Shown here: in pieces, positions 23,637 through 35,113 of the stretch
How positions within the stretch are numbered: position 1 is the stretch's first letter
How the letters are laid out: the number at the start of each line of letters is the position of its first letter
Source: Sipunculus nudus
Lineage: Eukaryota; Annelida; Sipuncula; Golfingiida; Sipunculidae
Length of the DNA stretch: 64,000 nt
NCBI GenBank assembly: GCA_026874595.1
Contig: CM049317.1
Span: forward strand, 50,983,618-51,047,617
Direction of reading: 5' to 3'
The notes under the pieces: model-generated
Databases searched by the model: none
Told to the model about the DNA's origin: nothing
The model's input: only the letters and a program-made list of their open reading frames with translations
Translations under genes and position numbers: made by a program

Positions 23637-23637
<1 letters not shown>
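22981..23637. other. unassigned sequence
   Basis: I see no gene. The part at 23080-23360 is less AT-rich and has several TAATTA-type motifs. It could be conserved non-coding DNA, but a single sequence cannot show that. Confidence 0.4.
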
Positions 23638-23674
<37 letters not shown>

Positions 23675-23697
23675 AATATATATATATATATATATAT
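23638..23697. repeat. (TA)n microsatellite, interrupted
   Basis: Two TA runs separated by AATAAA. The array abuts a TRIM-like solo LTR. Confidence 0.97.
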
Positions 23698-23814
23698 AGT
23701 TACGAAGACAAATTGCTCAGGGGAAAATTCTGGGCCGATCCGAACCCATAACGGTGGCGCACAAGTCCGGCGTTCACTAGCGAGACATTTCGGTCCGCTT
23801 TTATGTCACCCCGT

Positions 23815-23818
<4 letters not shown>
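23698..23818 (-). mobile_element. TRIM-like solo LTR, copy 3
   Basis: A single LTR in reverse orientation. The right end CCCCGTAACA is intact. The left end reads AGTTACGAAGAC where TGTTACGAAGAC is expected. At 121 bp it lacks about 30 bp around the A box but retains the B-box side. It is bracketed on both sides by TA arrays. A solo LTR normally results from LTR-LTR recombination of a full element. Confidence 0.8.

Positions 23819-23868
<50 letters not shown>
23819..23868. repeat. (TA)n microsatellite
   Basis: About 25 TA units between the solo LTR and the E-family element. Confidence 0.97.
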
Positions 23869-23873
<5 letters not shown>

Positions 23874-24006
23874 GTAGTGTTACCCTCCGATGTAAAGTGC
23901 TCTATGGCCTACAGACTAGGCCAGAGCGGTATAACATTCACCTGATGATCGGGTCGCATCCCGTGAAACAGACTGTTGTGAATTATCAGTGCTGTTTTTC
24001 TTCAGA

Positions 24007-24010
<4 letters not shown>
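23869..24010 (+). mobile_element. E-family ribozyme element, copy 2 (intact ribozyme)
   Basis: A unit of about 140 bp lies between two TA arrays. The 5' module (23869-23935) contains a strong hairpin, CTCTATGGCCTA with loop CAGAC and TAGGCCAGAG (23900-23926). The 3' module (23936-24010) contains a complete hammerhead ribozyme motif and ends CTTCAGAGTGAT. There is no open frame, A or B box, or poly-A tail. Known relatives in kind are Penelope-like elements and animal retrozymes, both of which carry hammerhead motifs. Whether E is a non-autonomous derivative of either is inference. Confidence 0.8.
23936..23983 (+). ncRNA. type I hammerhead ribozyme
   Basis: Stem I: ATTCAC at 23936-23941 pairs perfectly with GTGAAT at 23978-23983. 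Core: CTGATGA at 23942-23948 and GAA at 23965-23967. Stem II: CGGG (23950-23953) pairs with CCCG (23960-23963) around loop TCGCAT. Stem III: ACA (23968-23970) pairs with TGT (23974-23976) around GAC. The expected cleavage site follows T23977 (GTT triplet). All invariant core positions are present. The weak point is a T-T apposition (23949 and 23964) at the base of stem II, where natural hammerheads usually have G-C. The 3-bp stem III is typical of hammerheads in retroelements, which tend to act as dimers. Confidence 0.8.

Positions 24011-24051
<41 letters not shown>
24009..24051. repeat. (TA)n microsatellite
   Basis: About 21 TA units, directly following the E-family element. Confidence 0.97.
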
Positions 24052-27000
24052 CTTCCAAACATGTTTCATTTTTTGCGTTTAATTTATGTTGGAATGAAAA
24101 CCAGATAACTTCAATAAAAACGGTTGCATACTTGAATATACACGAAATACACAGATTTCAAGAGGAGCTAATATTCATTTGAACTTTTTTATTTTTTTAA
24201 CATGATAACTTTTATAGTATCCTCATAGTTCTTCCTGTTCATCCACCAAGTTTTACTCAAGAAAAGCATAAGTTCATCTTTAGATATTTTGTAGGTACTT
24301 TTTATGACTTTCTGAACCGTTAGAAAGTCACGTAATACCACATAACGAGGATACAGGACAGGCAAAACCAGGTCAGACAACTCAATTTTATGTTAAAAAA
24401 AACATAAAAATCTACCATAAAACCTCCTTGTTAAAATACCAGTCTGTTTTCACTCGCCTGTAAGTTTAAGATAAGTCAAAATTACGTGCAGCTGTAAATG
24501 GAAAGCTGCAGAGATTCAATTTACCCAGATTGCCAGAGGCAGAAGTCGGGCGATACAAATACTCCGGCATCCGGCCGGACATGATTAGGCAAGTGCCTTA
24601 CCTCGTAACAATAGAGACGGTCTGAAAAAGCTATAATAAAATCCCCATTTGTAAGCACACCTGCCTCGTCAAACGCCTGCATGGCTAAAGCCAGTTCTAC
24701 AAATATCTAATTTGACAAGACCCAGATGTATTTTTCAAACATGATATACTACCTTCATGTATACACAAAGTTAACATGTTGTAGAAGGACTTGTACATAA
24801 TTGTTTTGGGTCATGTGTATGTTTGTTTATGCATTTGTGCATATGTCCAAGCACAAACACACACACTTTTACAAAAAGGATATGTTTGCTCGGGATCGTT
24901 TTGATATAATACTGGAATTATGAGATTAAGTGTGTATCAATGGTGAAGTTAGCGTATAGAAAATCGGGTCTTATAATCACTTTCTTGTAAATATAATGAA
25001 ACAGTGCACACAGTAAAACAAAAAAAAGTATATTATAGTTAACATTACCAAAGTTCGTCGAAATATGTTAACCCTACATTTTATACAATTTGCCATACCG
25101 TATAAGTAATAATGGTTTATACTGACATTTTTAATAATGAATTCGTGATGAGGTGTCGTTCAGCTTTGATTACTAATGGCAATTCGGTCACCTTCAGCGT
25201 CAGTAACAGTGATAGGTTTAGATCATCCGAGACCTCGACAGCAAATAAAACAGACGGCCATGGAGACTGTGGCTTTTTAGGGTGGAAAATCAGTTATGAC
25301 ACGACACGACCGGCCTTACATGGTCTCATATGACTTTTATAATTATCAATGAAACGTCGCACGACCTCACGTGACTACCTGTGATGCTTCGGTAAGACCC
25401 GAAAAAAACGTCCATGACTGTCACGTGAATGGTCATGTGGTCATGTGATAGCAATGTGTCTGTTAAAGGTAGTCTAAATGACTTATCACAAGACACCGAG
25501 GTATATTTTTGATCGCGAATGTGTCCAACCTTTGAATGATTTTTTTGGTGCAAAACCGATTTAAAATAATTTATGACTATCTGTAGGAAACCCGGCCATG
25601 ACCATACCAGTCGACTTTCCTCATATGATTGTCAATGGCTGCAAGCGTTTACCAGTTACTTCCGCTACGGTATATTAACGATTGGCATTGACTGTAGGAT
25701 TCTACGTTGTATGACCGGGCCTTGGACCACGCTACTTGTAATAAGTGATAAATATTTGATTCATCACTGAAATTTTCTTTTCGGTTATCAATATGGCTTG
25801 TACTCAGACTCTGACGTCATATGGCAACGAAGACATAACAATAACTCTCCCAAACCTTCGACGCTTCCATCCGCCGTAACCCTGCTGAAACTGTACGACA
25901 GTCAAACTCGTAGGTTGTTTGTGACTATAGGCTTTACAGCAGTAAGGACCATCGTAGAGATCACATACGACTGTCGTAAGAAAAGCGTACGATTAAACTT
26001 AGACAGCCCACATCAATTATCGTCGTACAACATATAATTTATATCTGAATGCTTCGATGAAATTATCAACAAAGCAGCTCTCCTAAAACTAGGACGGTTC
26101 TATCTGTCGCAGCCCTCCTGGAATCGTACGACAGTCAAAATCATAGGTTGTTTGTGACTGTGGCTTAATTCTGTAATACCCAAAGTACATGATGGCCCAT
26201 TTATTGGAAGCATACACTATATCCACTGAGGCTTCCTATATCTCCTTGAACAACCGTGTCTTGAGCATTGTTAAGTCAACGCCGTATTCCTCCTGGTAGA
26301 TGTTTGATGTACCTGTAGGGAGAAAGCTAACAGAACTTCCCTCCATCAATTTCAATAAACCCTGAAAACACACTACGGAACGGAGAAAATAATCAAAAGG
26401 AAACATCAAGAATTTCGATATCCGACTTGCAGTGAAAACCTGCTATTAAATATATTTCTAAAGAAGCATCAGGATACATTAACGTAGAAATATCCAAAAC
26501 CTCATCGCTCATTTAAGAGAATTTTTTATCAGATTTAAAAAAACTATTTGTCATCACTTTCAACATCACTTTCGATCAATTTTTCATATCATATTTACCA
26601 AATACGATACGAAAATATATTCAGAATCGTCGACGTCTTTATCCGACGGCCCTGCCAAATGGTATTTGAACCTATAAGCATCCACTATCATTGTTTCCTT
26701 GAAGCTATCAGTATTTTAATACTTCTATTTGCGGCCTTATTAACGTAGATGCAGTGCAATTTTTTTTCATTTATTGTTATTATATTATAAATGCCCAAGG
26801 AATAATATATCTGACACAAAACGGTCTTGCTACATTTACCGTATAAGACCTGAAAAGTATACGTTTTGGTCAACAATAGTATGTAGCTTCCTTTCCATTA
26901 ATCACAAGGCAAGCCGCAACTGTTGAAATTTTGACTTAAAAGTACTGGATTGTGGACTACCCACACCGCAGTTCATTAGCTACTGGCTGGAGGGCGCATG

Positions 27001-27156
27001 CAAACATCTGCCGTAGACAACTTGCCCAAGGCCGGTCGGGGTGGACGCTTTATGAAGATCAGAGCTGACCATGAAACTTCCGAAGTAAATATCATCGCAC
27101 TGATTGAAACTCCAGCTTGAGTCCAGATGCGGAACAGTAGGAGATACTTAACGTGG
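24052..27156. other. unassigned sequence with short internal repeats
   Basis: I see no gene. Bases about 25884-25935 and 26130-26166 share GTACGACAGTCAAA...GTAGGTTGTTTGTGACT-like text in the same orientation. TACGACTGTCGTA near 25966 is a perfect short palindrome of the same motif. An approximate inverted pair, CCCGGCCATGAC and GTATGACCGGGCC, lies at 25590 and 25711. These look like pieces of an unidentified MITE. Confidence 0.4.
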
Positions 27157-27776
27157 TTTCGCGAGGCTTTTATATTCGCGATATATGCGAAAGTAAAAAT
27201 ATCCTGAAAATAAAACTTTCATAAATAAGACGTCCCACTACACGAGTGAAAATTCGTTACCGTAGCCTTATAGGAATCTCATAAAAATTATCTGTCCATG
27301 AAGCGTCGAAAGACATTTTTTTTACATTTTTTATATTAACTGATTGACAAAGATTTATTTTATGAATAATTAATCGGAGATCTTTACATACTCTGCCTAT
27401 ATTGAACAAACATGTTTATAATAATGCGATGGTCCATATGCTCTTTTTAAATTCCAAAGATTTTGCTGGAATGCTAAAGAATTCATACATAAAAGGATGG
27501 ATATATTTCAATGGCGGATTTAGGATATAGGAAAATGAGGGGTCCAACTAAGGAGGACTAATGACAAGCCCTGAAAATGGTCGCCTGGTCCGGAAAAGGA
27601 CCGCCGGATCTGCTTTTGACTTTGTGTAGTTAACTGTATGGTGAGATCGCGAAATCTCAACCCTCGCGAAATACTGAAAAAAGTGGAAATCGCGAAATGT
27701 TTACCTCGCGAAAGGCACTATTTCCCGCTAACCAGTATCACACTGGTTCGATTTCAATATAAACACTCTTTCGCGA
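27157..27776. repeat. cluster of TCGCGAA motifs
   Basis: TTTCGCGA or TCGCGAAA-like motifs occur near 27158, 27175, 27646, 27664, 27689, 27706 and 27770. A hairpin ACCAGT...ACTGGT lies at 27731-27747. Seven CpG-CpG octamers in 620 bp is far above what this AT-rich background would give by chance. The pattern fits either a palindrome-rich MITE or clustered protein-binding sites. Confidence 0.5.
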
Positions 27777-28598
27777 AAAATAAATTCTAATAATCGATAA
27801 CGGTTATTGACATATCAGTTAACAAAGGGGCGTATTTAACAAATCAAACGTGTAAGCAGTGCAAGTAGGCTGTTTTAAACACCCGTGCTCTGATCAATCC
27901 TAAACTTTTTACACTCCTGATATTCACCGATACCAATTAATTTTTCGTAAGATATAGTATTATCAGGTAATTTGTACATCAAATAATAACAGTTAAGCAA
28001 GTGGAGCATCGCCAAGCAAAGCGGGGATAAAGAAGATATATTATAAAGGTCGAAAGCCGAGATGCACCATTTGGTTTAATAACACATTACGTTAAAGTGA
28101 AGAGTGTCTCCTAGCAAGTCCTATAAACTCCTTGCTTCTAGGAAATCCTGAGCAATTTTATTTAAGATAATTGAATGATAAGACCATTTATACATTTGAT
28201 AAGGAGAATTAAGCCAGTTCAGCATCGGCAAGTCATGCGGTGACGAACTTAATTCTAATCATTATAACAAGGCTCTGATGCCGGGACCAAATATTCTGTT
28301 CGCTAAAACATCAGATTATTGTAAATACTTAATAGTATCTACTTTGCAATTCTGAGCAAGTTCTTTTGGCTATATTCACGTCGCAAATTTAGGTTTTGCG
28401 TCATTTACAGGTTTTGGGATATTATGCCCCCTTCTCCCCAGAATCTGCCAACGGATTCTCTTTAACTATTCAGAAATACTCTGGAACCAGATGGAGAAGA
28501 TGAACACATGTAGACAACGCAGATTGTCCAGAAGCAAGTTAAGTATCAACACAGAAGATAACCAGTGCTGGTGTACTTTACAATGTGGCCAGACACCC
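27777..28598. other. unassigned sequence
   Basis: I see no gene or repeat. Confidence 0.5.
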
Positions 28599-28943
28599 AA
28601 GGCAAAAAAAATAGGTTTTGTTTTTAAGCACTTTTGTTCAGAATCAATGCGGGCGGGTGTTTTTTTTTTTTTTTTTTTTAATTTTTTGTATGTTTCGATA
28701 AAAAATGTCAAATGATAAGGGAAAAGCAGGATAGTAACAGGTTTAGTTTGCTAAACAAGTGAAAGCACTATAAAAAAGGGAATATAATCAAAATTGTATG
28801 ATTTTATTTACGAAATGTCCGAGCGGCTGGAGCTCAAAATTGGTAAGTTTCTATTGAAAATCAAAATCATTTTTTTTATGCTGGGGTTTAAGATTGACGC
28901 ATGCGGTGTCTGAGAACAATACCTTTTATTTATTTTTTTTGCG
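28599..28943 (-). mobile_element. TIR MITE family M, copy 1
   Basis: Inverted relative to 41863-42200 and collinear along its whole length. Shared blocks include AAAAATGTCAAATGATAAGG, GAGCTCAAAATTGG and TTTCTATTGAAAATCAAAAT. Ends are GGC plus an A-run on the left and a T-run plus GCG on the right, less intact than in copy 2. A run of T at about 28661-28680 has expanded in this copy. The short frames that cross both copies are not conserved coding sequence. Confidence 0.75.
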
Positions 28944-29278
28944 CAATGTCATATCGGTCGTAACCATATCCCTGTATTTCTGAACACTGTATTACCTTTA
29001 CAGCTGGCCAAGTCACAAATATCATCGTGTTAAGGTGCGCATATCTCTTTTCTCGGAAGAAGTGACTGATCTGTCGATAATACCTAGCTGATATACACTT
29101 TTTGTGCAGCACTGATATGGAATAACCAACGCCATTATTCAGCTATAATGAGATTGATTATGATCTGGCTGTTGCCATGGGAACAGGTCCCTTCGGCGAC
29201 AAGAGCTAATTACCCTCACCAATAATTGATAAATAATATAATACTGAATTGATACATCGATCTTGCCTGTAGCTTGAG

Positions 29279-29332
<54 letters not shown>

Positions 29333-29378
29333 ATTCTTCTATTTGCGCTCTTTCATTCTCTCTCGCTCTCTCTCTCTC

Positions 29379-29438
<60 letters not shown>

Positions 29439-30379
29439 CTATAAGATTATCCACAGCGTTACCCTCCGTGTACAAGCACACAACCACGCACAGTTAATGA
29501 TTATATCTGCTTATGCTATTTTAGTTTAGTGTGACACAGAATGATCAGCATCTAACACTATATATCACGCAAGACTAGCTAATCAGTCATTCATGCAAGA
29601 ATGGAGTGTGGCTCAGTAATCACTTAATGACAGACGTCCACCTGTGTTCCAGCTTTATTAATACATCAGTCACCTTCCATCTCATCGCCACAAACAGCGG
29701 TTGTGATCACGTGCCAGCCGACTCCCATGGTGATTTTCCACGTGAGATGTATATTAAGCATATAAGTATACACCATAATACCTCCAATAACCAGCACCTC
29801 GGTTTACGGGCTTCTTTTTCGTTCTTTTTATAAAACCTCTCTTAGACGACTACTTACGAATGTTGGTCGCATTATCGAGGTTTTACTGTATTACTATTTT
29901 TTATTAACCAAGAAGAAACATTACAATCTCAGATACACTTACATATGACAAAACAATCATTACAATTTACAATATACAAAATAAGAAAAAGCAATATATA
30001 TCATAAAAAAAACAAATATGCTATAGGAGCATAATATACATAATACAGCATACTATTATTTACATAAAACCTACTAACAACTTCGTGGCAAGTTTAGACA
30101 AGACTATTTAATCTCAGTCAGTTTATCACCTTTCTTCGCTATCTCTATCTCTGTGTCAAGATACAGTTTGACTTTATGTATTAATCTTGTGATGTGACCT
30201 ATGGTTTTTTTTCATCATACCTACACTTATACAAGTACTTCTTATCGAGCAAAATAATTTAAATCTTGTTTAAAGTTATATTTTGAGCATACAAAATAAT
30301 ATTTTGTTTATATCTTACTTCCAATCTTTCATTGTTGAAAACAATGTATTTCTGTATTACTAATTTCTAAAAGGAGGGA
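28944..30379. other. unassigned sequence with compound TA/GT/TC microsatellites
   Basis: I see no gene. (TA)n at 29283-29314 runs into (GT)n to 29332. A TC-rich segment and a second (TA)n follow at 29380-29432. Tyr-Ile and Cys-Val repeat frames here are artefacts. Confidence 0.6.
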
Positions 30380-30632
30380 ATGCGTAAATTCCCGTTCGTG
30401 TGCTTGTTAACAACCTAGCTCATGCAATTATGAACGAAATCATATATAATTTTCAGGGTATGTCAAGAATGGGCCAATGAAAAATCGAATAGATTTAAGT
30501 GTGGATCCAACACATGGTAAAGATCTGGGATTGTCATCAAGGAATATTCCAAAATGTTCTTATCCACGAATGAATTTCGGAATATTGGTCGGATTAACTA
30601 AATAGCGGAGGTTTGCGTTCGTTACAGTACAG
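30380..30632 (+). repeat. dispersed repeat family G, copy 2
   Basis: Collinear with 3100-3365. It shares CAATTATGAACG, TTTTCAGG, AAAAATCGA, TTAAGTGTGGATC and the 3' GCGGAGGTTTGCGTTC motif near 30607. It is more diverged in the second half. No coding capacity. Confidence 0.6.
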
Positions 30633-31055
30633 ATTTATCCAGGTGACATCACCATTGATGGTTTGAAAATCATTAAATAATGAGGAAGATGCAACTTATT
30701 TCATGGACCAATATTGCCTCAAGGCCAAGACTGACCATGTATTATCAGTATCGTTTATTACCAATCATCTCCGCAGGCGAGGGAGAACAATGTGATATAA
30801 CGGTTCGTCTTCTCAGCTTGACTCTCACGAGACATTAATTTCCGCTGTGTCACAGACAGGTGACGTCAGACAGAAGGACAGACCGTGGCGGAAAGCGAGT
30901 CCAAGCAAGTATAACTCTAATGACAACCATTCATGCACTCTTGCAGTTGCAAATGACGTTTGAATTTTCAGGCAGTGTATTATTAACGATTGATTCCGAC
31001 TACCGTGGCAAGAATGTGTCAGTTTTTAATGAGCAAAACGATGATATATATATAT

Positions 31056-31116
<61 letters not shown>

Positions 31117-32333
31117 ATCTAATACTTCTAAAAGGAATTCGGTCCACTTTTGTTTCCAATGTTCTCTAAAACCGCCTTGCGTTTGACACTGCGCCACACC
31201 TCATTTTAAAGGTTATTGTTCTCGCAGTGACCTCGCTGATATGACAAATAATTTTTCTGTACACATAACTTTGAGTGATATTTCGTGGATTCTAGATTGC
31301 GTGGAGGCTACCATGCATGGAGAACAGCCGAACTTCCTTACGGCAATGACCGAAATACCTGCGTACACAAACACCGCCTGTAACAGAAACCTCCAGCGAA
31401 GAATAGAGGAATATTGTGCACATAAATAACCCCTGCTGTCGGTGACGGATTTAAGCATGTTGGCCTGACATTTGACCTAATCTCTTACCCACGTGCATGG
31501 TCAGTAAAGGTGAAAACATGTTTCTTGATATCCCTTGGCACTCAATGCTTATGTAAGCAAGCAAACATGGTTAATCGCACAATTCATCTAGATGATCCCT
31601 TTGCTTTAACGGAGAAATGACCGCAACAAGTGTTGCTGCATTTATATCTGATATCAACAATGCTGGAAACAGTTGTATCACGTAAACTTTCCAAGGAAGC
31701 ACCTGCATAAGTTCTGTTTATATTTACCATACCGTGTCACGGATATTGCACCGCAAAAAAGATGCACTGGTTCATCGATATAAAAAATATTTTTACGGAC
31801 AAATTAAATTCTGTTGGTTATATTTGGCAAGGATGTTGTCGATATATACTCTATATTTGATCCAATTTCCATTTTAAATTACACTCCTAAGATTTACGGC
31901 GTAGAAGAGTGCTGTGTGAGTGAATGTGGGCAGGAAGTTTTCATATGTATATTGATATTGTGGCATACAGTTCACAAGAACATTACCCAGCCGACTTTCA
32001 GGGGGAAACAGTGCTTAGAACAGATAACAAGTGCTCTGCCACGCAGGCCGTCCATCAAGAATTCACCAATTAAACTCTGCTTCCTTACTTTTAGTGGTTT
32101 TAAACTTTAAATACATCATATATATTTCCTACAAAGCACATTATTCCTTACTTTCAGTATTTTTCCACGAACACATTATTTAGTCCCTACAAAACTGGGG
32201 GGGGGGGATGGTTTTGCCCACCTTGGCTCCGCAACTAAGGACGTATGCATATTCCCGTTTTTTTCTTTAGAAAAAAGCTTCCTTGCCTTAAACATACATT
32301 TAATTTATCTTTCATATCTTCCGACAATTTATC

Positions 32334-32386
<53 letters not shown>

Positions 32387-33567
32387 ACCAATCAGACAGT
32401 CTTACGTGTCTTCTTCATGTGCGAAAAAACGTTGTGGTAAAATGTCTGACAAAATTTGATTCCTCTATATTTATATGAAAAAAAAGTGAAAATAGATTAA
32501 TTTTCTGAGGGAAAACATGGTTATGAAACTTGTATGGGTATTTGAAAACAAACACTCCTTTTTTATTGATCTCTTTTGATTTTCATTATTTTAAGCATAT
32601 AAGTTATATATACAATTAAGAATCACTTAATTAATCTTAAAATATAAAGCGCAAAGGAAATTGAAATTTCATCGGTATACGTCCGACTGACTGAACCCAA
32701 AACATCCGACCGAAGTGTGAACAGAACATTTTTCTAATTATATTTGCGCTTCTTTACAGGAAAAAATCAATTTTTCCATGTATGTGAATCCAAAGGACGC
32801 AGTGATGCCTTTAGTACATGTTTATGTCAAATCTCTTCTCAAGGTATAGCAAAATGGGTTTGTAGCGTAAATGAAGTTGCTCCAAGGCTAAGGGTATCTT
32901 ATTTATTTAAATTGAAAAGTATTTTTTTTTGTTCCTTTGTCCAGGGGAAAAGAGGCGGCGTCAATCTACATGACCCACAAGTCATGACAATTAACGTGGG
33001 CTCGCTCCACGAAGGATAAAAGAAACCCGCCTGGGATTGGGCACACGCACAAATATAATTATTTTAACAAAACGGATACTCTTTGTGACAAATGGGAGCT
33101 GTAAATATTTTTTAATGTCAAGTTTATACGGAGGCATGGCTAAACTTTTAACGTAAAAAAATGTACATATAGTTAAAGGATACAAAGGCAAACTGATGTA
33201 AACTCTATACTATTACCTGTAGGCGGAAGTCGTTAGCTGTAAACTAAGCCCATTATTGGAAAGCTGTTAACTGTAAAACTTTGAGAGGAACTCTTTGGCT
33301 TTAAATTTTTCATCTCAACTCATTAGCTCATAAACCTGTTAACGAGGTGTTCTTTTATGTACAATGCGTTCTAACACACACGTATATTGACATACGCGAA
33401 TTTCGATAAGCTTTAACATTTTCCTGAATAACATAAGTATTTTTTCAAAATACCACAACGTTTTACCCCTTTCTTATGAATTAGCGCTCCTTTGTTTGGT
33501 GAGCCACATGTTTCTTCAGATAATACTACACAGTATATTTTAAGGAGATTTTTTAAACTGCGTATAC
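30633..33567. other. unassigned sequence with TA arrays
   Basis: I see no gene. (TA)n arrays lie at 31044-31111 (interrupted by one AA) and 32338-32377. A run of about nine G occurs near 32200. The frames at 31213-31458 (-), 31814-32110 and 32744-33019 have no recognisable domains. Confidence 0.5.
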
Positions 33568-33964
33568 TGTTACGAAGACAAATCGTACAGGGAAAACCCT
33601 GGGCCGATCCGGGAGTCAAACCCAGGGCGGTGGCCCAAGTCCGGCGTACCAACCGCTTCACTAACAAAGCAAGCTTCACTAGCGAGATATGCTTTTATGT
33701 CACCCCGTAACACACCCCCTATTAAAAGCGTTCTGCTATAAAAAAAAAAAAAAACTAATTATCCCAGGAGTCACACTTTGGTAAGCTTATTCCCTGGGCC
33801 ACAAAGTTTTACCATCATCCCGGACGAGCCCCCTTTTGTTACGAATACAAATTGTAGAGGGAAAATCCTGGGCCGATCCGGAAGTCGAACCCAGGTCAGT
33901 GGCGCACAAGTCCGGTGTACCAACCGCTTCGCTAACAATTCGGTCCGCTATTATGTCACCCCGT
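33568..33964 (-). mobile_element. TRIM-like miniature LTR retrotransposon, copy 4
   Basis: Read on the minus strand: the 5' LTR is 33964-33837, the interior 33836-33713 and the 3' LTR 33712-33568. The primer-binding site at 33817-33833 reads GGGGGCTCGTCCGGGAT, a 17-base match to the classical tRNA-Pro site. A polypurine-like AATAGGGGGTG (33713-33723 complement) directly precedes the 3' LTR. GTATAC flanks at 33562-33567 and overlaps the right end at 33963-33968, so ATAC is a likely 4-bp target duplication and the last bases of the outer LTR are lost. The interior holds a run of 14 A on the plus strand and no open frame. Confidence 0.85.
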
Positions 33965-35040
33965 ATACATGTAACCTTAGGATCTACGTCAGCGTCATGT
34001 GAGGCCTAAAGTTTGCTACCAATATGAACAACAATTTAGGGACAAAGATCCTGGCAATCAGGTAGACAGGCGTTTAAATTTTAAGCTAAAATCATTAGAG
34101 GTCAATCTTAAGTTTGTATATGAAGTTTATTTATACAATATGGACAATATTTTAAAGAATTATAAATTGAAATATTTAATATAAATATATGGCATATAAC
34201 CTTGTTATGAGGGAAGGGAGCAATTTTATTATTTACTGATGGATAAAAAAGTGCTTTCTTTTTTTCAGTTTGTGAGGCGAACAAAACTTTAAAAAATATT
34301 AGAACTACAAAAGTCAAGATTTACAAATACACAATTCCACATAAAAATATATGCTTCGATACATGTTGCGAAAGTGAAGAAAATTATAATATGTTGGGAG
34401 AAGAAATTGTCCCGTTTGTCTAAAGGGGTAGCGGGGTTGTTCTGAGATTTCGACCAGGTGTACTTTATTCCAAGGGGGGGGGGGGGGTTATGCTCTTTAT
34501 CACTAACCCTTACATAACCTTACCAAACAAAGCCTTTATTCCGGGCAGTAGTGGCCGCAGTAACCAACCCCGTGGAAAGACCACCTGTATAAAGGCTAAT
34601 ACATGATTGCTTGCCAGAATGAAGTCCTGATGACCTTGGAAAAAATTAAACCATAAACTCTCAAAGGTTTACACATGAATTTCACATAGGAATACGACGT
34701 CACTTGCGTTTACGTTTGTATAAACATAATAAACATACCTTATTCGCCAGCCCGGAGGAGCTTGACCACAAGGTGGCATGGCCGATATTGCGTGCTGACC
34801 TAAGTGCGGTTACAGTGTACTGTCAATAAGATAAATGGACAAGATGCTCAAACAGCTGCGCTAATAGACCTTGCGGCATGCTTGTCAGTAAATCACCGCT
34901 TAACCATAACATAATTAACTGCCATGACCGAACTGCGAAATACATGCATGTTCAAAGCACTCACAGAAGCTGTTATAATATTGGATATGGCTGTATAATG
35001 TTTTGTGCGACAAATGTTTGAAAGCCGAGTTTATATATTC
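33965..35040. other. unassigned sequence
   Basis: I see no gene. A run of about 12 G occurs near 34476-34487. Confidence 0.5.
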
Positions 35041-35113
35041 ACACACACAAATCGCACATGTACACATACACACACGCGCACACACACACACACACACATA
35101 TATATAAATATAT
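35041..35113. repeat. (CA)n/(TA)n microsatellite
   Basis: CA repeats with CG interruptions pass into TATATAAATATATA directly before an E-family element. Confidence 0.9.

Noticed and set aside
25884-26166. GTCGTACGAC palindrome cluster as an operator array
   Set aside because: The motif recurs a few times but with irregular spacing. More likely fragments of an unidentified MITE, and too weak to call.
29139-29529. Frames with long Ile-Tyr or Cys-Val runs (also at 10.1, 18.2, 31.0, 32.3, 46.5, 47.6, 53.2, 57.4 and 62.0 kb)
   Set aside because: TA and GT dinucleotide repeats read through. Not proteins.
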